64,000 bases of DNA from Acholeplasma hippikon (GCF_900660755.1 NZ_LR215050.1:1-64000); one strand, 5' to 3'. Positions 42,890 to 51,693 are shown, counted from the stretch's first letter. Notes: generated by a model not told the origin, from the sequence alone. A program made the numbers and translations.

Positions 42890-44161
42890 ATGGAATACAA
42901 AATTAACGATATACTTGAAGTAACTGCATACGAGGTTGACCGTTTTGGACAAGGCGTAAGCAAGGTTGATGATATCATCATTTTCACACCCGGGTTACTT
43001 AAAGATGAAAAAGCGCAAGTAACAATTATTGATGTTAAATCAAAATTCTTACAAGCAAAAATAAAAAAATTATTAACAACATCACCAGAGCGTAAAACCA
43101 TGACTTCAAAACTTGGTGCGCTTGATTTATATCATTTAAAAGATGATAAGCAAAACGATTGGCAAGCTGAAATTACAGCTAAAGAATTTAAGCGTTCTTT
43201 AGGTTATGAAGCACCATTAGGTGAAGTTATTCAAAGTGAAAAGACATTAAATTATAGAAATAAAGTCGTTTATCATGTCTTAGACGATGAAATGATGCGT
43301 TTAGGTTTGTACACAACAACACCAATTGAACTGGTTGAAGTGCATACCTTCATTTTAAATTCACATGCGATTCAAAGATGTATCGCAAAAATCCAACAAC
43401 AATCTATTAAAGTTGATCCAAAAGTATTCAAACATATTATGTTACGCTCAAACGAAAAAGAAGAAGTCTTAGTGACTTTAGTGGCATATGAAAAAGAATT
43501 TACTGGATTAAAAGAACTAGTTGAAAAAATTAAAACATTTAAAGAAGTTGTTGGGATTACATTAAACATTAAGCCAAATGAAAAAACAATTCTAGGTAAC
43601 GAATCATATACTTTATATGGTAAGAATGAACTAACATTTACCGAAGGAAGTTTAAAATTAAAAATTAATGACCGTTCATTTATGCAAGTAAACTTACCAG
43701 TGATGATTAAAACCTATGAACGTATTGCAAGTGAAATAAATGGCGAAACAGTGATTGACTGTTATTCAGGTATTGGTTCTATCGGATACTTTATTGGTAA
43801 AAATGCAAAACGAATTGTGATGATTGAATCAAATAAAGAAAATATTAAAATGGCAAACGATTTAAAACCTTATTATCAAGGAAGTTTTGAGATTAGAAGT
43901 GGTTTAGCTGAACAAGTTTTACCAAAACTAGATGCTGAAATTTTAGTGATTGACCCACCACGTGCTGGCCTTCATAAATCTTTATTAACAGTTTTAAATC
44001 AAAAGCAATTTAAGAAAATTATTTATTTATCATGTGAATTAAATACTTTAACACGTGACTTAAAAGTACTTAGAGAAACATATAAACTTAAAGAAGTTAT
44101 TCCTGTTAGAATGTTTCCTCAAACAACTTCAATTGAAACATTAGTGATTTTAGAACGTTAA
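42890..44161 (+). CDS. TrmA/RlmD-type uracil-C5 RNA methyltransferase
   Basis: 423 residues: N-terminal TRAM domain (about 1-60), a middle RNA-binding part, and a SAM domain with CYSGIGSIGYF, DPPRAGLHKS and the catalytic Cys in YLSCELNTLTRDL. It methylates U747/U1939-type positions in 23S rRNA (RlmCD) or U54 of tRNA (TrmA). The Cys ligands of the usual 4Fe-4S cluster after the TRAM domain are not seen (LDLYHLKDDKQ where CxxQHL would be). The exact target cannot be assigned. It follows galE by 2 bp. Confidence 0.88.
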   Translation: MEYKINDILEVTAYEVDRFGQGVSKVDDIIIFTPGLLKDEKAQVTIIDVKSKFLQAKIKKLLTTSPERKTMTSKLGALDLYHLKDDKQNDWQAEITAKEFKRSLGYEAPLGEVIQSEKTLNYRNKVVYHVLDDEMMRLGLYTTTPIELVEVHTFILNSHAIQRCIAKIQQQSIKVDPKVFKHIMLRSNEKEEVLVTLVAYEKEFTGLKELVEKIKTFKEVVGITLNIKPNEKTILGNESYTLYGKNELTFTEGSLKLKINDRSFMQVNLPVMIKTYERIASEINGETVIDCYSGIGSIGYFIGKNAKRIVMIESNKENIKMANDLKPYYQGSFEIRSGLAEQVLPKLDAEILVIDPPRAGLHKSLLTVLNQKQFKKIIYLSCELNTLTRDLKVLRETYKLKEVIPVRMFPQTTSIETLVILER

Positions 44162-44164
44162 AAC

Positions 44165-44222
44165 AAAAATCCCCTATACTTTGTATATTCGATGTATACT
44201 AAAGAAAAAAGGGGATTTTTTT
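44165..44222 (+). terminator. Long terminator-like hairpin containing the ribosome site of the next gene
   Basis: AAAAATCCCC (44165-44174) pairs perfectly with GGGGATTTTT (44211-44220), T-run to 44222. The loop holds a second stem, CTTTGTATA (44179-44187) with TATAC-T-AAAG (44195-44204). The GGGG of the right arm is also the only ribosome site for the ATG at 44223. Confidence 0.75.
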
Positions 44223-44603
44223 ATGAAAGTAAGTGGATACTTTACCAATTTATTGACACATGATTTGGATAAAACAAAATCATTTTATGAATTACTTGGT
44301 TTTGAGCGTGTATTACAACAGAGTTCTGAAGATAGTGAAGCATTTTTACTTACCGAGAACACCTATCTTTTATTCTTAACAGAAAAGAAATTTGAAAAAT
44401 TTCATCAAAGGCCAGTAACCTCATTCCAAGTTGGTAATCAAATTATTTCATTTTTAATTAAAGAGATGAAAGAAATGCACTTAATGGAAGAACGCTTAAA
44501 AACCAATCATATTGAATTTGGTGTATTTGATGATGATGTGGTGTATTTTATTCACCTTAAAGATCCAAATGGATATTTAATTGAATTTGTGTTTGAAAAA
44601 TGA
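44223..44603 (+). CDS. VOC (glyoxalase/bleomycin-resistance fold) protein 1
   Basis: 126 residues with one beta-alpha-beta-beta-beta VOC module: GYFTNLLTHDLDKTKSFYELLGFERV at the start and IHLKDPNGYLIEFVFEK at the end, where the Glu would be a metal ligand. The first-strand His ligand position is unclear, so enzymatic activity is open. The frame extends to 44181, but ATG 44223, 9 nt after AAAGGGG, gives the normal VOC start. It overlaps a second VOC gene by 4 bp. Confidence 0.75.
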   Translation: MKVSGYFTNLLTHDLDKTKSFYELLGFERVLQQSSEDSEAFLLTENTYLLFLTEKKFEKFHQRPVTSFQVGNQIISFLIKEMKEMHLMEERLKTNHIEFGVFDDDVVYFIHLKDPNGYLIEFVFEK

Positions 44604-44992
44604 CTATGAAAGTAAATCAATCATTTATTAATTTTCTATCAACTGACATCATAAAAACAAGAAATTTTTATGAGTCTTTAGGATTAGAAACTGCAAAAGA
44701 GTTTTCAAGCGATGAAGTACATACGGTTAAACTCACTTTAGATTCATATATAATCTTTGTTAAAAAAGAGTTATTAGAAAAGTTAGTACCAGCTAAAATA
44801 AAAAATCCAGTATATAATCAAAATATTTTCTCAATGATGTTAAGTTCACAAAGTGAAGTTGAGTATATGAAACATAAACTAAGTTCATTAAAGATAAACT
44901 ATAAAGAAGTAGAAGAAGCTTACATGTATTATTTACAATTTCAAGATCCAAATGGATATTTTGTTGAAATTGGATATTTTAAGAATGCTTAA
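44600..44992 (+). CDS. VOC fold protein 2
   Basis: 130 residues, related to its neighbour: FINFLSTDIIKTRNFYESLGLETAKEF at the start, LQFQDPNGYFVEIGYFK at the end. It starts within the stop of the first (ATGA), or at ATG 44606, so the two are coupled and may form a heterodimer, as VOC modules pair to build an active site. No substrate can be named. Confidence 0.72.
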   Translation: MTMKVNQSFINFLSTDIIKTRNFYESLGLETAKEFSSDEVHTVKLTLDSYIIFVKKELLEKLVPAKIKNPVYNQNIFSMMLSSQSEVEYMKHKLSSLKINYKEVEEAYMYYLQFQDPNGYFVEIGYFKNA

Positions 44993-45071
44993 GAGAGTTA
45001 ATTATGAAAAAAAGACAGAATTTCAAATTTGAACAGCCTCTTGTCAAGTAGACACGGTAAATAATATAAAA

Positions 45072-45974
45072 TTAAATGGCCATATACCTATATTCTAAAG
45101 GTGTATGGCTTTTTAATTTACGTTGTATTCTTTCTTGATTATAGAACTTAATGTAATCTTTAATTGCTTTTGTGAGTTTTTCTGATGAATCAAACGTTTC
45201 TAAATAATACATTTCAGATTTGATGATGCCCCATAAGTTCTCGATTGGTCCATTATCAATACACTTACCTACTCTAGACATACTTTGCACCATATTGTGT
45301 TTATCTAATAGATTCTTAAATGATCTGCTCGTGTATTGAAATCCCCTGTCACTATGAAACATTGGTTGAGCACCAGGATTCTTTTTCACTGCCTTATTAA
45401 AGGTTGTAAAAACGAGATGATTATCATTTCTATGATGTATATGATAAGAAACTACACTCTTATCATATACGTCTAATATCGCACATAAGTAAAGCTTTTG
45501 ACCACTGTATCCATATTTAAATTCTGTAACATCACTTAACCATTTCTCATTTGGATTGGATGCACTAAATTCTCTATTTAATATGTTTTGTCCAACTTGT
45601 TCAGGTTTAGTCTTCAAGAAACCTGGACGTTTACGACGGATAATAGATTTTAAATTGTAGGCTCGCATTAAACGATAAATGTAGTTTTCCGAATGATTTT
45701 TTCCAGTATATTTATTGATGTTATCTCTAATACGTCTATAACCGTATTTTTTATTGAAATGTTTATAGTAGGTTTGTATAACTTCTAGCATTTCTTCATT
45801 CTTTGTTTCATAGGATGGTTTAATTCTGTTTGACCATTTATAATATGCAGATCGCGCTATACCTAACAGTTCACAGAGCCATTTAATATCGTAAACATCT
45901 TTAAAATAAGCTATTGTTTCATATGTTTCTTGGTTTCTAATCTTGTTAAGTGGGCTTTTGCCTCCAACTCTTGT
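45072..45974 (-). CDS. IS150-type transposase OrfB (DDE domain), expressed by -1 frameshift
   Basis: 300 residues read from the slippery site. The start region LNKIRNQETYETIAYFKD and the HTH_21-like YGYRRIRDNINKYTG precede the rve integrase core with catalytic Asp in WLSDVTEF, Asp in HSDRGFQYTS and Glu in GPIENLWGIIKSE. The -1 frame opens upstream of the first ATG (45791) and overlaps orfA by 64 nt. The run of nine A at 45974-45982 (A AAA AAA AAC) allows a ribosome slip giving the OrfAB fusion usual in this family. A 239-residue form from ATG 45791 is possible but lacks the conserved start. Confidence 0.9.
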   Translation of the reverse strand, partial: TRVGGKSPLNKIRNQETYETIAYFKDVYDIKWLCELLGIARSAYYKWSNRIKPSYETKNEEMLEVIQTYYKHFNKKYGYRRIRDNINKYTGKNHSENYIYRLMRAYNLKSIIRRKRPGFLKTKPEQVGQNILNREFSASNPNEKWLSDVTEFKYGYSGQKLYLCAILDVYDKSVVSYHIHHRNDNHLVFTTFNKAVKKNPGAQPMFHSDRGFQYTSRSFKNLLDKHNMVQSMSRVGKCIDNGPIENLWGIIKSEMYYLETFDSSEKLTKAIKDYIKFYNQERIQRKLKSHTPLEYRYMAI

Positions 45975-46621
45975 TTTTTTTTGAAGACTTCCTTGGCTGC
46001 CTCACTTAAATATAATTCTTTTTTTAGGCGTTCATTCTCACGTCTTAATTTTTCAAGTTCTGATAATTCATCAGGTTGTTTTTTTCGACCACGCTTGTCA
46101 CTAAGTCCATCAACACCAAAAACTTGGTACTTTTTGTACCAAGTGTATACTTGTTGGTAGCTTACTTCAAACTTCAAGGAGGTACCTTGATAATCAAACG
46201 CATTTTGAATTAAGTATTCTACAATTTTAACTCTTTCATCTAATGTTGTTTTACGTCCCATAATATCGATACCACCTGATTCACTATGTGTAGTTTTGAT
46301 ATTATTATACCCTAATACCCATCTTGCTATTAATGACGGATTACGAATTCCATATTTTAGGGCTAAATCATAATATCTTCCAGCACCATTCCTATATGAT
46401 TCAACAACTTCATTTTTTAATGTTTCAGTATAACTTTGATTCATACCTTGCATACGTAATGCTTCAGCACCAAACTTACTATATTTGAAAATCAGTACCT
46501 CTATTGCGCTTTTGCTTACGCCAAACTGACTTGCTAACTGTCTAAGTGACCCTTCGCCTTTCTCATATATCGTGCAAATAAGTAATTTTTCTTCATAACT
46601 TAATCGTTTGTTTTTTCTCAA
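45911..46621 (-). CDS. IS150-type transposase OrfA (HTH)
   Basis: 236 residues, longer than most IS3 OrfA but like IS150. Two helix-turn-helix units (QLASQFGVSKSAIEVLIFKY near residue 35, and LKFEVSYQQVYTWYKKY near 155) and a C-terminal leucine-zipper-like helix (ELEKLRRENERLKKELYLSEA). It binds the inverted repeats. The start is TTG 46621, 9 nt after GGAGG. It ends past the slippery run shared with orfB. Confidence 0.88.
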   Translation of the reverse strand: MRKNKRLSYEEKLLICTIYEKGEGSLRQLASQFGVSKSAIEVLIFKYSKFGAEALRMQGMNQSYTETLKNEVVESYRNGAGRYYDLALKYGIRNPSLIARWVLGYNNIKTTHSESGGIDIMGRKTTLDERVKIVEYLIQNAFDYQGTSLKFEVSYQQVYTWYKKYQVFGVDGLSDKRGRKKQPDELSELEKLRRENERLKKELYLSEAAKEVFKKKQELEAKAHLTRLETKKHMKQ

Positions 46622-46720
46622 AATAAAATACCTCCAAGTATTAACAGTAATAATATATATTTCTTTATATTATTTCCTGTGTCTACTTTAGAGGTATCAT
46701 ATCAATTTTAATTCTGTCTT

Positions 46721-47317
46721 TTATTTTATAAACGGATTATTTAATTTTTCATGGAAGATTGTTGTTGGTTTTCCATGTCCTGGGAATACTTGTGTATCAT
46801 CAGGTAATTTGAATAATTTAGTTTTAATTGTATCTATGATTGTCGCTTCATCTGAGAACGGAATATCTGTTCTACCTACAGCTTCATAAAATAATGTGTC
46901 CCCACCAAATAGATAAGGAGCGGCATATAATGCAGTTGAACCCATTGAGTGTCCTGGAGTTTCGATGACTCTAAATTGATAGTCTTCAAAGTCAATGATA
47001 TCATTCTCAACAACATATTGGTCAACAGGGATTTCATATGGCCAGTAGTTATAAGGTGTATCCCCCATCCAGATTTTATCTTTTAATGGAGCATATACTG
47101 GAATGTGATATAACTCTTTTAATTCTCTCACACCACCAACATGATCATGGTGTCCATGTGTGATGTAGATAAATTGAGGTTCTAATTTTTTTGATTTAAT
47201 GTATTCGATAATTTCACTGGGTTCAAAACCAGGGTCAACGATGAAACATTGTTTACCTTTTGAAACAATATATGCATTTGTTCTTAAATCACCGAGTTTT
47301 ATACTTTTGATTTCCAT
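46721..47317 (-). CDS. MBL-fold (glyoxalase II-like) hydrolase
   Basis: 198 residues of the metallo-beta-lactamase fold. Zinc motif THGHHDHVGG (residues 53-62), then TPGHSMGSTALY, GGDTLFYEAVGRTD and the C-terminal FPGHGKPTTI supply the remaining His/Asp ligands. It is typical of YcbL-type single-domain hydrolases acting on S-D-lactoylglutathione-like thioesters; the real substrate is unknown, and these cells may lack glutathione. The stop lies within the right arm of the IS-split terminator. GGTGA precedes the ATG. Confidence 0.87.
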   Translation of the reverse strand: MEIKSIKLGDLRTNAYIVSKGKQCFIVDPGFEPSEIIEYIKSKKLEPQFIYITHGHHDHVGGVRELKELYHIPVYAPLKDKIWMGDTPYNYWPYEIPVDQYVVENDIIDFEDYQFRVIETPGHSMGSTALYAAPYLFGGDTLFYEAVGRTDIPFSDEATIIDTIKTKLFKLPDDTQVFPGHGKPTTIFHEKLNNPFIK

Positions 47318-47487
47318 ATTTTCACCGTGAATGATTATACATCAATCAATTTTTTATGACAAGCAAATGGAATAGAAAACAGTATTTTAAACATAGTTAA
47401 TATAAAATATGTCATAATTGGACTAGAAACTTCTTAAATATTTGAGGATTAATTAAAAAAATAAGGTATTTTTTAGAAAAATTATCA

Positions 47488-47506
47488 ACTAATGATTATA
47501 ATATTC
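47488..47506 (+). promoter_or_regulatory. Fur-like box over a TATAAT before the iron/heme operon
   Basis: ACTAATGATTATAATATTC matches the 19-bp Fur consensus GATAATGATTATCATTATC at 14 of 19 positions by hand alignment and covers a TATAAT (47497-47502), the expected place for repression. The rest of the 47318-47574 gap is AT-rich without other clear sites. Confidence 0.45.
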
Positions 47507-47574
47507 CTTGTAAGTTTTTATATTTTTTAATAAAATATAGATAGTTTCATTGTAGAAGAAAGGAGAAAATAAAT

Positions 47575-47901
47575 ATGTATGTATTAGTACGTGTAATGAA
47601 AGTTAAAAAAGGCTTTCAAGACAAAGTTTTAGAACGCTTTCTAAATCCTAGCGTGATGGCAAAGTCAAAAGGGTATGTTAAATCAGAGTTAATGATTGAT
47701 AAGAAGAACCCTGAATATGACTTATACCGTCAAAGTGTCTATTGGGAAGATAAGAAAGCTTTTTATGTTTGGGAAGGTAGTCCTGAACATATTGCGATGC
47801 ATAGAGATAAAAATAGCGCACATCACCAAAAACCAGAAGAGATTATCGAAGTTACTAGAGAATCTTACGATTTAATCGGAACTAAAACATGCGAACAGTA
47901 A
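47575..47901 (+). CDS. Antibiotic-biosynthesis-monooxygenase fold protein, IsdG/HmoA-like
   Basis: 108 residues, one ferredoxin-like ABM domain: MYVLVRVMKVKKGFQDKVLERF, then GYVKSELMIDK, YRQSVYWEDKKAFYVWEGSPEHIAMH. Trp in YVWEGS and His in HIAMH are where IsdG-type heme monooxygenases have their Trp and heme-ligand His; the N-terminal Asn of IsdG is not obvious. As first gene of an iron-uptake operon (the next gene overlaps it by 13 bp) a heme-degrading role to free iron is likely, though quinol oxygenases share the fold. Strong AAAGGAG site. Confidence 0.7.
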   Translation: MYVLVRVMKVKKGFQDKVLERFLNPSVMAKSKGYVKSELMIDKKNPEYDLYRQSVYWEDKKAFYVWEGSPEHIAMHRDKNSAHHQKPEEIIEVTRESYDLIGTKTCEQ

Positions 47902-48863
47902 AAATCTTATCGGTAATTTTATTAATTGGTTTAATATTATTATCGTTAAGTATTGATGCAAGATTAGATGTGAATCTGTTTTCGATATTATCTTTTGACA
48001 AAGAAGCGATTGAAATTTTACTAATATCAAGAATTCCAAGAACATTAACAATTATACTTACAGCAAGTGCTTTGTCAGTTGCTGGTTTAATCATGCAATC
48101 AATTGGTCGTAACAAATTCGTTTCTCCGGGTACTATTGGTACCACACAAGCTGCAACACTTGGTATATTAATTAGTTATTTATTTATGCCAACAATACCT
48201 ATTTGGGGAAAATTCATTTTCTCATTTGGCTTTTCTATGATTTCAAGTTTTGTTTTCCTACATTTCATTAGTAAAATACAATTTAAAAATGAAATCTATG
48301 TGCCTTTAATTGGAATGATGTTTGGTTCGTTAATTGGTTCAATTTCTATGGTCATTGCACAAGCAACGAAAACTGAACAAATTCTAGCATTTATTGGCTT
48401 AGGAAGTTTTGTTAATAAAACAGTTGGTACTTATGAAATGATTTTATTAACTGTACCGGCATTAATTCTTTCAATTATATATGCTACAAGGTTTAATATT
48501 GCATCTTTAGGTAAAGATTTTGCGAATAACTTAGGCGTTAACTATAGTAGAGTAACCTTTATGGGTCTATTGATTGTATCTGTAATCTCAGCCTCAACTT
48601 TTATTGTGGTTGGCCCATTACCATTTTTAGGTTTAATTGTACCAAATATCATCTCTATTTATTTTGGAGATAAGTTAAATAAAAACATTATATATATGAT
48701 GATTTTTGGTAGTATCTTTGTCTTAACATGTGATTTAATCTCAAGGACATTCTTCCTTTTAACAACAGGCGAATACTATGAATTAGCTGTTGGATTTACC
48801 ATGGGTATTATTGGGTCAATTATTTTCTTATACCTTTTATTAAGAGGTAAGAAACATGCGTAA
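47889..48863 (+). CDS. FecCD-family iron/siderophore ABC permease 1
   Basis: 324 residues, about nine helices. Landmarks are SRIPRTLTIILTASALSVAG, LIMQSIGRNKFVSPGTIGT and the C-terminal GPLPFLGLIVPNIISIYFG coupling region for the ATPase. It resembles the YclN/FatD type of siderophore permease. It overlaps both the monooxygenase gene before it and the second permease after it. Confidence 0.9.
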   Translation: MRTVKILSVILLIGLILLSLSIDARLDVNLFSILSFDKEAIEILLISRIPRTLTIILTASALSVAGLIMQSIGRNKFVSPGTIGTTQAATLGILISYLFMPTIPIWGKFIFSFGFSMISSFVFLHFISKIQFKNEIYVPLIGMMFGSLIGSISMVIAQATKTEQILAFIGLGSFVNKTVGTYEMILLTVPALILSIIYATRFNIASLGKDFANNLGVNYSRVTFMGLLIVSVISASTFIVVGPLPFLGLIVPNIISIYFGDKLNKNIIYMMIFGSIFVLTCDLISRTFFLLTTGEYYELAVGFTMGIIGSIIFLYLLLRGKKHA

Positions 48864-49854
48864 AAAATATTGGATTTTAGGCATTATAGCAACAGTAGGA
48901 ATTATCTTATATATGCTTGCCTGGATTGCTTCACAATTTAATTTAATTATTTTTAATTTATCAGACCCAGCAAGAGCACCATATTTTTGGAAAAATGTTT
49001 TAGATATCTTAAGTAGACGAGGCATTCAAGTAACTGCACTTATCATTGCCTCTGTCTTAATCAGTATGTCAACCTTAACTTTCCAAACATTAACATCAAA
49101 CCGAATTGTAACGCCTTCATTATTAGGATTAGATGCGATTTATGTTGTGATTCAAACAACGATTGTCTTTTTTGTATCGTATTTAGGTGGATTAATATCA
49201 AATGCACCACTTAACTTTTTATTTAGTGTTGTTGTGATGTCGGGATCAACCATTCTGCTTTATACATTCTTCATGAAAAAGCATAAAAAGAATTTATTGT
49301 TACTTTTATTAGTTGGGATGGTTATATCAACCTTGGCTTCTAACTACTCAACTTTTTTACAAATTTTAATGGATCCGGATGCATTTCAAACAGTTGCACA
49401 ATTAACAAGTGTTTCGATTGTGAGTATTGAGACTTCATTAGTATTTGTAGCCTTACCGATTGCGATTGTTATTGGATATTTCTTCTTTAAAAAATCAAGT
49501 GTTTATGATGTGATGAGTTTAGGAGAATTCCAAGCTAAAAATTTAGGAATTAATTATCAAAATGAAACTTATAAAACATTAATTTTAATTAGTTTAGCAA
49601 TCTCAATTACAACAGCACTTGTTGGACCGCTTGCATTCCTTGGATTAATCAGTGTGAATGCTGCCAAAGAAATGTTTAAAAAATATCAACATAAAACATT
49701 ATTTATTACATCATGTTTAATTTCTCTGATTTGTCTAGTTTTAGGACAGGCAATCATTGAATTAACAGGATATAAAACAACCGTTACAACCGTTATTAAT
49801 TTAATTGGTGGTATCTATATGATCAATCTTATTGTAAAGGAGCATAAGTTATGA
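48856..49854 (+). CDS. FecCD-family iron/siderophore ABC permease 2
   Basis: 332 residues, partner permease (YclO/FatC type). SRRGIQVTALIIASVLISMS, FQTLTSNRIVTPSLLGLDA and VGPLAFLGLISVNAAKEMF follow the same plan as permease 1 with low overall identity, indicating a heterodimeric channel. ATGA-type overlap with the ATPase gene. Confidence 0.9.
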   Translation: MRKKYWILGIIATVGIILYMLAWIASQFNLIIFNLSDPARAPYFWKNVLDILSRRGIQVTALIIASVLISMSTLTFQTLTSNRIVTPSLLGLDAIYVVIQTTIVFFVSYLGGLISNAPLNFLFSVVVMSGSTILLYTFFMKKHKKNLLLLLLVGMVISTLASNYSTFLQILMDPDAFQTVAQLTSVSIVSIETSLVFVALPIAIVIGYFFFKKSSVYDVMSLGEFQAKNLGINYQNETYKTLILISLAISITTALVGPLAFLGLISVNAAKEMFKKYQHKTLFITSCLISLICLVLGQAIIELTGYKTTVTTVINLIGGIYMINLIVKEHKL

Positions 49855-50621
49855 TAGTTTTAGAAAATGTTAATCAAAGCTATGGAACAAAAGATGTTTT
49901 AAAAAACATCAATGTAAGTATTCCTGAAAATAAGATTACAGCAATTATTGGACCAAATGGAGCCGGTAAGTCAACCTTATTTAATGCCATTAGTCGTATG
50001 ATTCCAATTAAAACAGGTTCAATTAAAATTGATGGTATTGAGATTAATCAAAAAGGCTTAAATGTTTCAAAACTAATCTCAGTTTTAAAACAACAAAATC
50101 ATTTCAATTTAAAATTAACTGCATATGAATTAATTTCATTTGGTAGATATCCTCACTCTAAGGGTAAATTAAATGAAAACTGTATTCAAAAAATTGAAGA
50201 AGTTATTAAATATTTAAAATTAGAGAGTGTGAGAAATCAATATATTGATACATTATCTGGAGGACAACTTCAACGTGTGCTACTTGCAATGATATTAGTT
50301 CAAGATACAAAGTATATTTTATTAGATGAGCCACTGAATAACTTAGATATGAAGTATGCTGTTGAAATGATGTTACTCTTACAAAAATTTGTTGAAGAAT
50401 TAGGTAAGACAATTGTTGTTGTTATGCATGATATTAATATTGCATCTACATTCTGTGATCATGTAATCGCGATTAAAGATGGTGAAGTAGCCTATGATGG
50501 TAACATCAATGATATGATGCATACAGATGTGTTAAATAATGTATATGATCATCAATTCTGTATTAGAGAAGTTGATGGTAAAAAGATTTGTGTATTCCAT
50601 AATATAGAAAAAAACTTATAA
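49851..50621 (+). CDS. Iron/siderophore ABC transporter ATPase
   Basis: 256 residues. Walker A GPNGAGKST near residue 33, Q-loop LKQQNHF, signature LSGGQLQRV, Walker B YILLDEPLNNLD and H-loop VVMHDIN, all intact. YclP/FepC-type nucleotide-binding subunit energising the two FecCD permeases. Confidence 0.94.
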   Translation: MIVLENVNQSYGTKDVLKNINVSIPENKITAIIGPNGAGKSTLFNAISRMIPIKTGSIKIDGIEINQKGLNVSKLISVLKQQNHFNLKLTAYELISFGRYPHSKGKLNENCIQKIEEVIKYLKLESVRNQYIDTLSGGQLQRVLLAMILVQDTKYILLDEPLNNLDMKYAVEMMLLLQKFVEELGKTIVVVMHDINIASTFCDHVIAIKDGEVAYDGNINDMMHTDVLNNVYDHQFCIREVDGKKICVFHNIEKNL

Positions 50622-50641
50622 AAATAGAGGAAAATTTGTAG

Positions 50642-51625
50642 ATGAAAAAAATAGTTTTAAGTGTTTTAACACTAGTAGGAATCATGTTTTTAGGAGCATG
50701 CAACTTAAATATTGGTGAATCTGATTTACCAAGAGAAGATATAGAAATTACCCATACAGTGACAATTGATGGCGTAAGAACCGAAGTAACTGAAACTTTT
50801 ACGACAAACCCAAGAGTGGTCGCGACATTTGCTTTAGAATTTTCTGATATTATGCTAGAACTAGGCTTAAATAAAGCAGGAATTACTGTGTTTGGATTAT
50901 CTAAGGGAGAGAATTTAACAGAATCTCTTGCTGAATTTTCAGGAAATAAGTATCCAAATGTAGGTACGTTATTTGAACCAAATCATGATGCATTAACATT
51001 AATGATGCCAGATTTAATTATTTTAGGTGGAAGAGCTGCAAGTCAGTATAGTGACTTAAAACAACGTTATCCAAATGCTGATATCTTAGATATTTCTAAT
51101 GCAAACCCATATTATTTCGAAAAGCAAAAAGAAATTTATCAAAATTTAGGAAAGATTTTTACAAATATTAAAGATGATTTAAATCAATATATTACATCAT
51201 TTGAAACATCATTCAACGAAATTAAGACAAACTTCCCAGATAAGAATGTTTTATTCTTAATGGTAAATGGTGATACAATTTCACAATTTGGGAAGAACTC
51301 AAGATATGATTTTATTTATTCTGAATTAGGAATGATTCCTGCAGATGCAAATGGTTCTATCTTAGAAGCACACGGTAAAACAGTGAATGCTGAATATATT
51401 TCAGCAGTAAATCCTGATATCATTTTAGTGTTTGATCGAGCACAAGCAACAGGTGAATCTACTGGTTCAATCAATAATTTAATGAATAATGCATTAGTGA
51501 AGGGGACAAAAGCAGGTAAAAACGGAGATATTTATATCCTTGACCCTTATGCATGGTACATTTTACCTGGTGGAATTCGTTCAACTTTAAGCATGATTCA
51601 TGATTTACAACAAGTTTTATCATAA
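50642..51625 (+). CDS. Iron/siderophore or heme substrate-binding lipoprotein
   Basis: 327 residues. A lipoprotein signal with lipobox FLGAC puts the acylated Cys at residue 20. The body is a two-lobe periplasmic-binding-protein fold of the TroA/FhuD type (RVVATFALEFSDIMLELGLNKAGIT at the start, LPGGIRSTLSMIHDL at the end), similar to YclQ. Anchored outside, it would deliver a ferric siderophore or heme to the FecCD permeases. Ligand not assignable. Confidence 0.9.
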   Translation: MKKIVLSVLTLVGIMFLGACNLNIGESDLPREDIEITHTVTIDGVRTEVTETFTTNPRVVATFALEFSDIMLELGLNKAGITVFGLSKGENLTESLAEFSGNKYPNVGTLFEPNHDALTLMMPDLIILGGRAASQYSDLKQRYPNADILDISNANPYYFEKQKEIYQNLGKIFTNIKDDLNQYITSFETSFNEIKTNFPDKNVLFLMVNGDTISQFGKNSRYDFIYSELGMIPADANGSILEAHGKTVNAEYISAVNPDIILVFDRAQATGESTGSINNLMNNALVKGTKAGKNGDIYILDPYAWYILPGGIRSTLSMIHDLQQVLS

Positions 51626-51629
51626 TAGA

Positions 51630-51659
51630 TTGACATTTTAGGTGAAAATCCGTTATAAT
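51630..51659 (+). promoter_or_regulatory. Strong sigma-A promoter of secG
   Basis: Perfect TTGACA (51630-51635), 18-nt spacer, perfect TATAAT (51654-51659), 35 nt before the start. Confidence 0.88.
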
Positions 51660-51693
51660 TAAGTAGCACTTTTATGAAGGAGAAATAAAGTTT

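Larger units (their letters stand above)
45046..46688 (-). mobile_element. IS3-family (IS150-group) insertion sequence, about 1.64 kb
   Basis: Terminal inverted repeats of 25 bp (45046-45070 and 46664-46688) match at 23 positions and begin AAGTAGACAC. Inside, on the minus strand, are orfA and orfB joined by an A9 slippery run. The outermost bases may extend a few nt further (TGTCAAG at left, TCTAAAG at right). No target-site duplication is evident. Flanks 45010-45022 and 46710-46722 are complementary arms of what was probably one terminator, so the element seems to have landed in its loop. Both frames are open, so it may be active. Confidence 0.92.

Noticed and set aside
45004..45051. Truncated gene starting MKKRQNFKFEQPL at the left IS edge
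   Set aside because: Fifteen codons only; its bases are better explained as the left arm of the split terminator. No matching remainder is seen beyond the IS.
45036..46695. Target-site duplication of the IS
   Set aside because: No 3-5 bp direct repeat flanks the inverted repeats for any likely boundary; CCTCT/AGAGG on the two sides is inverted, not direct.
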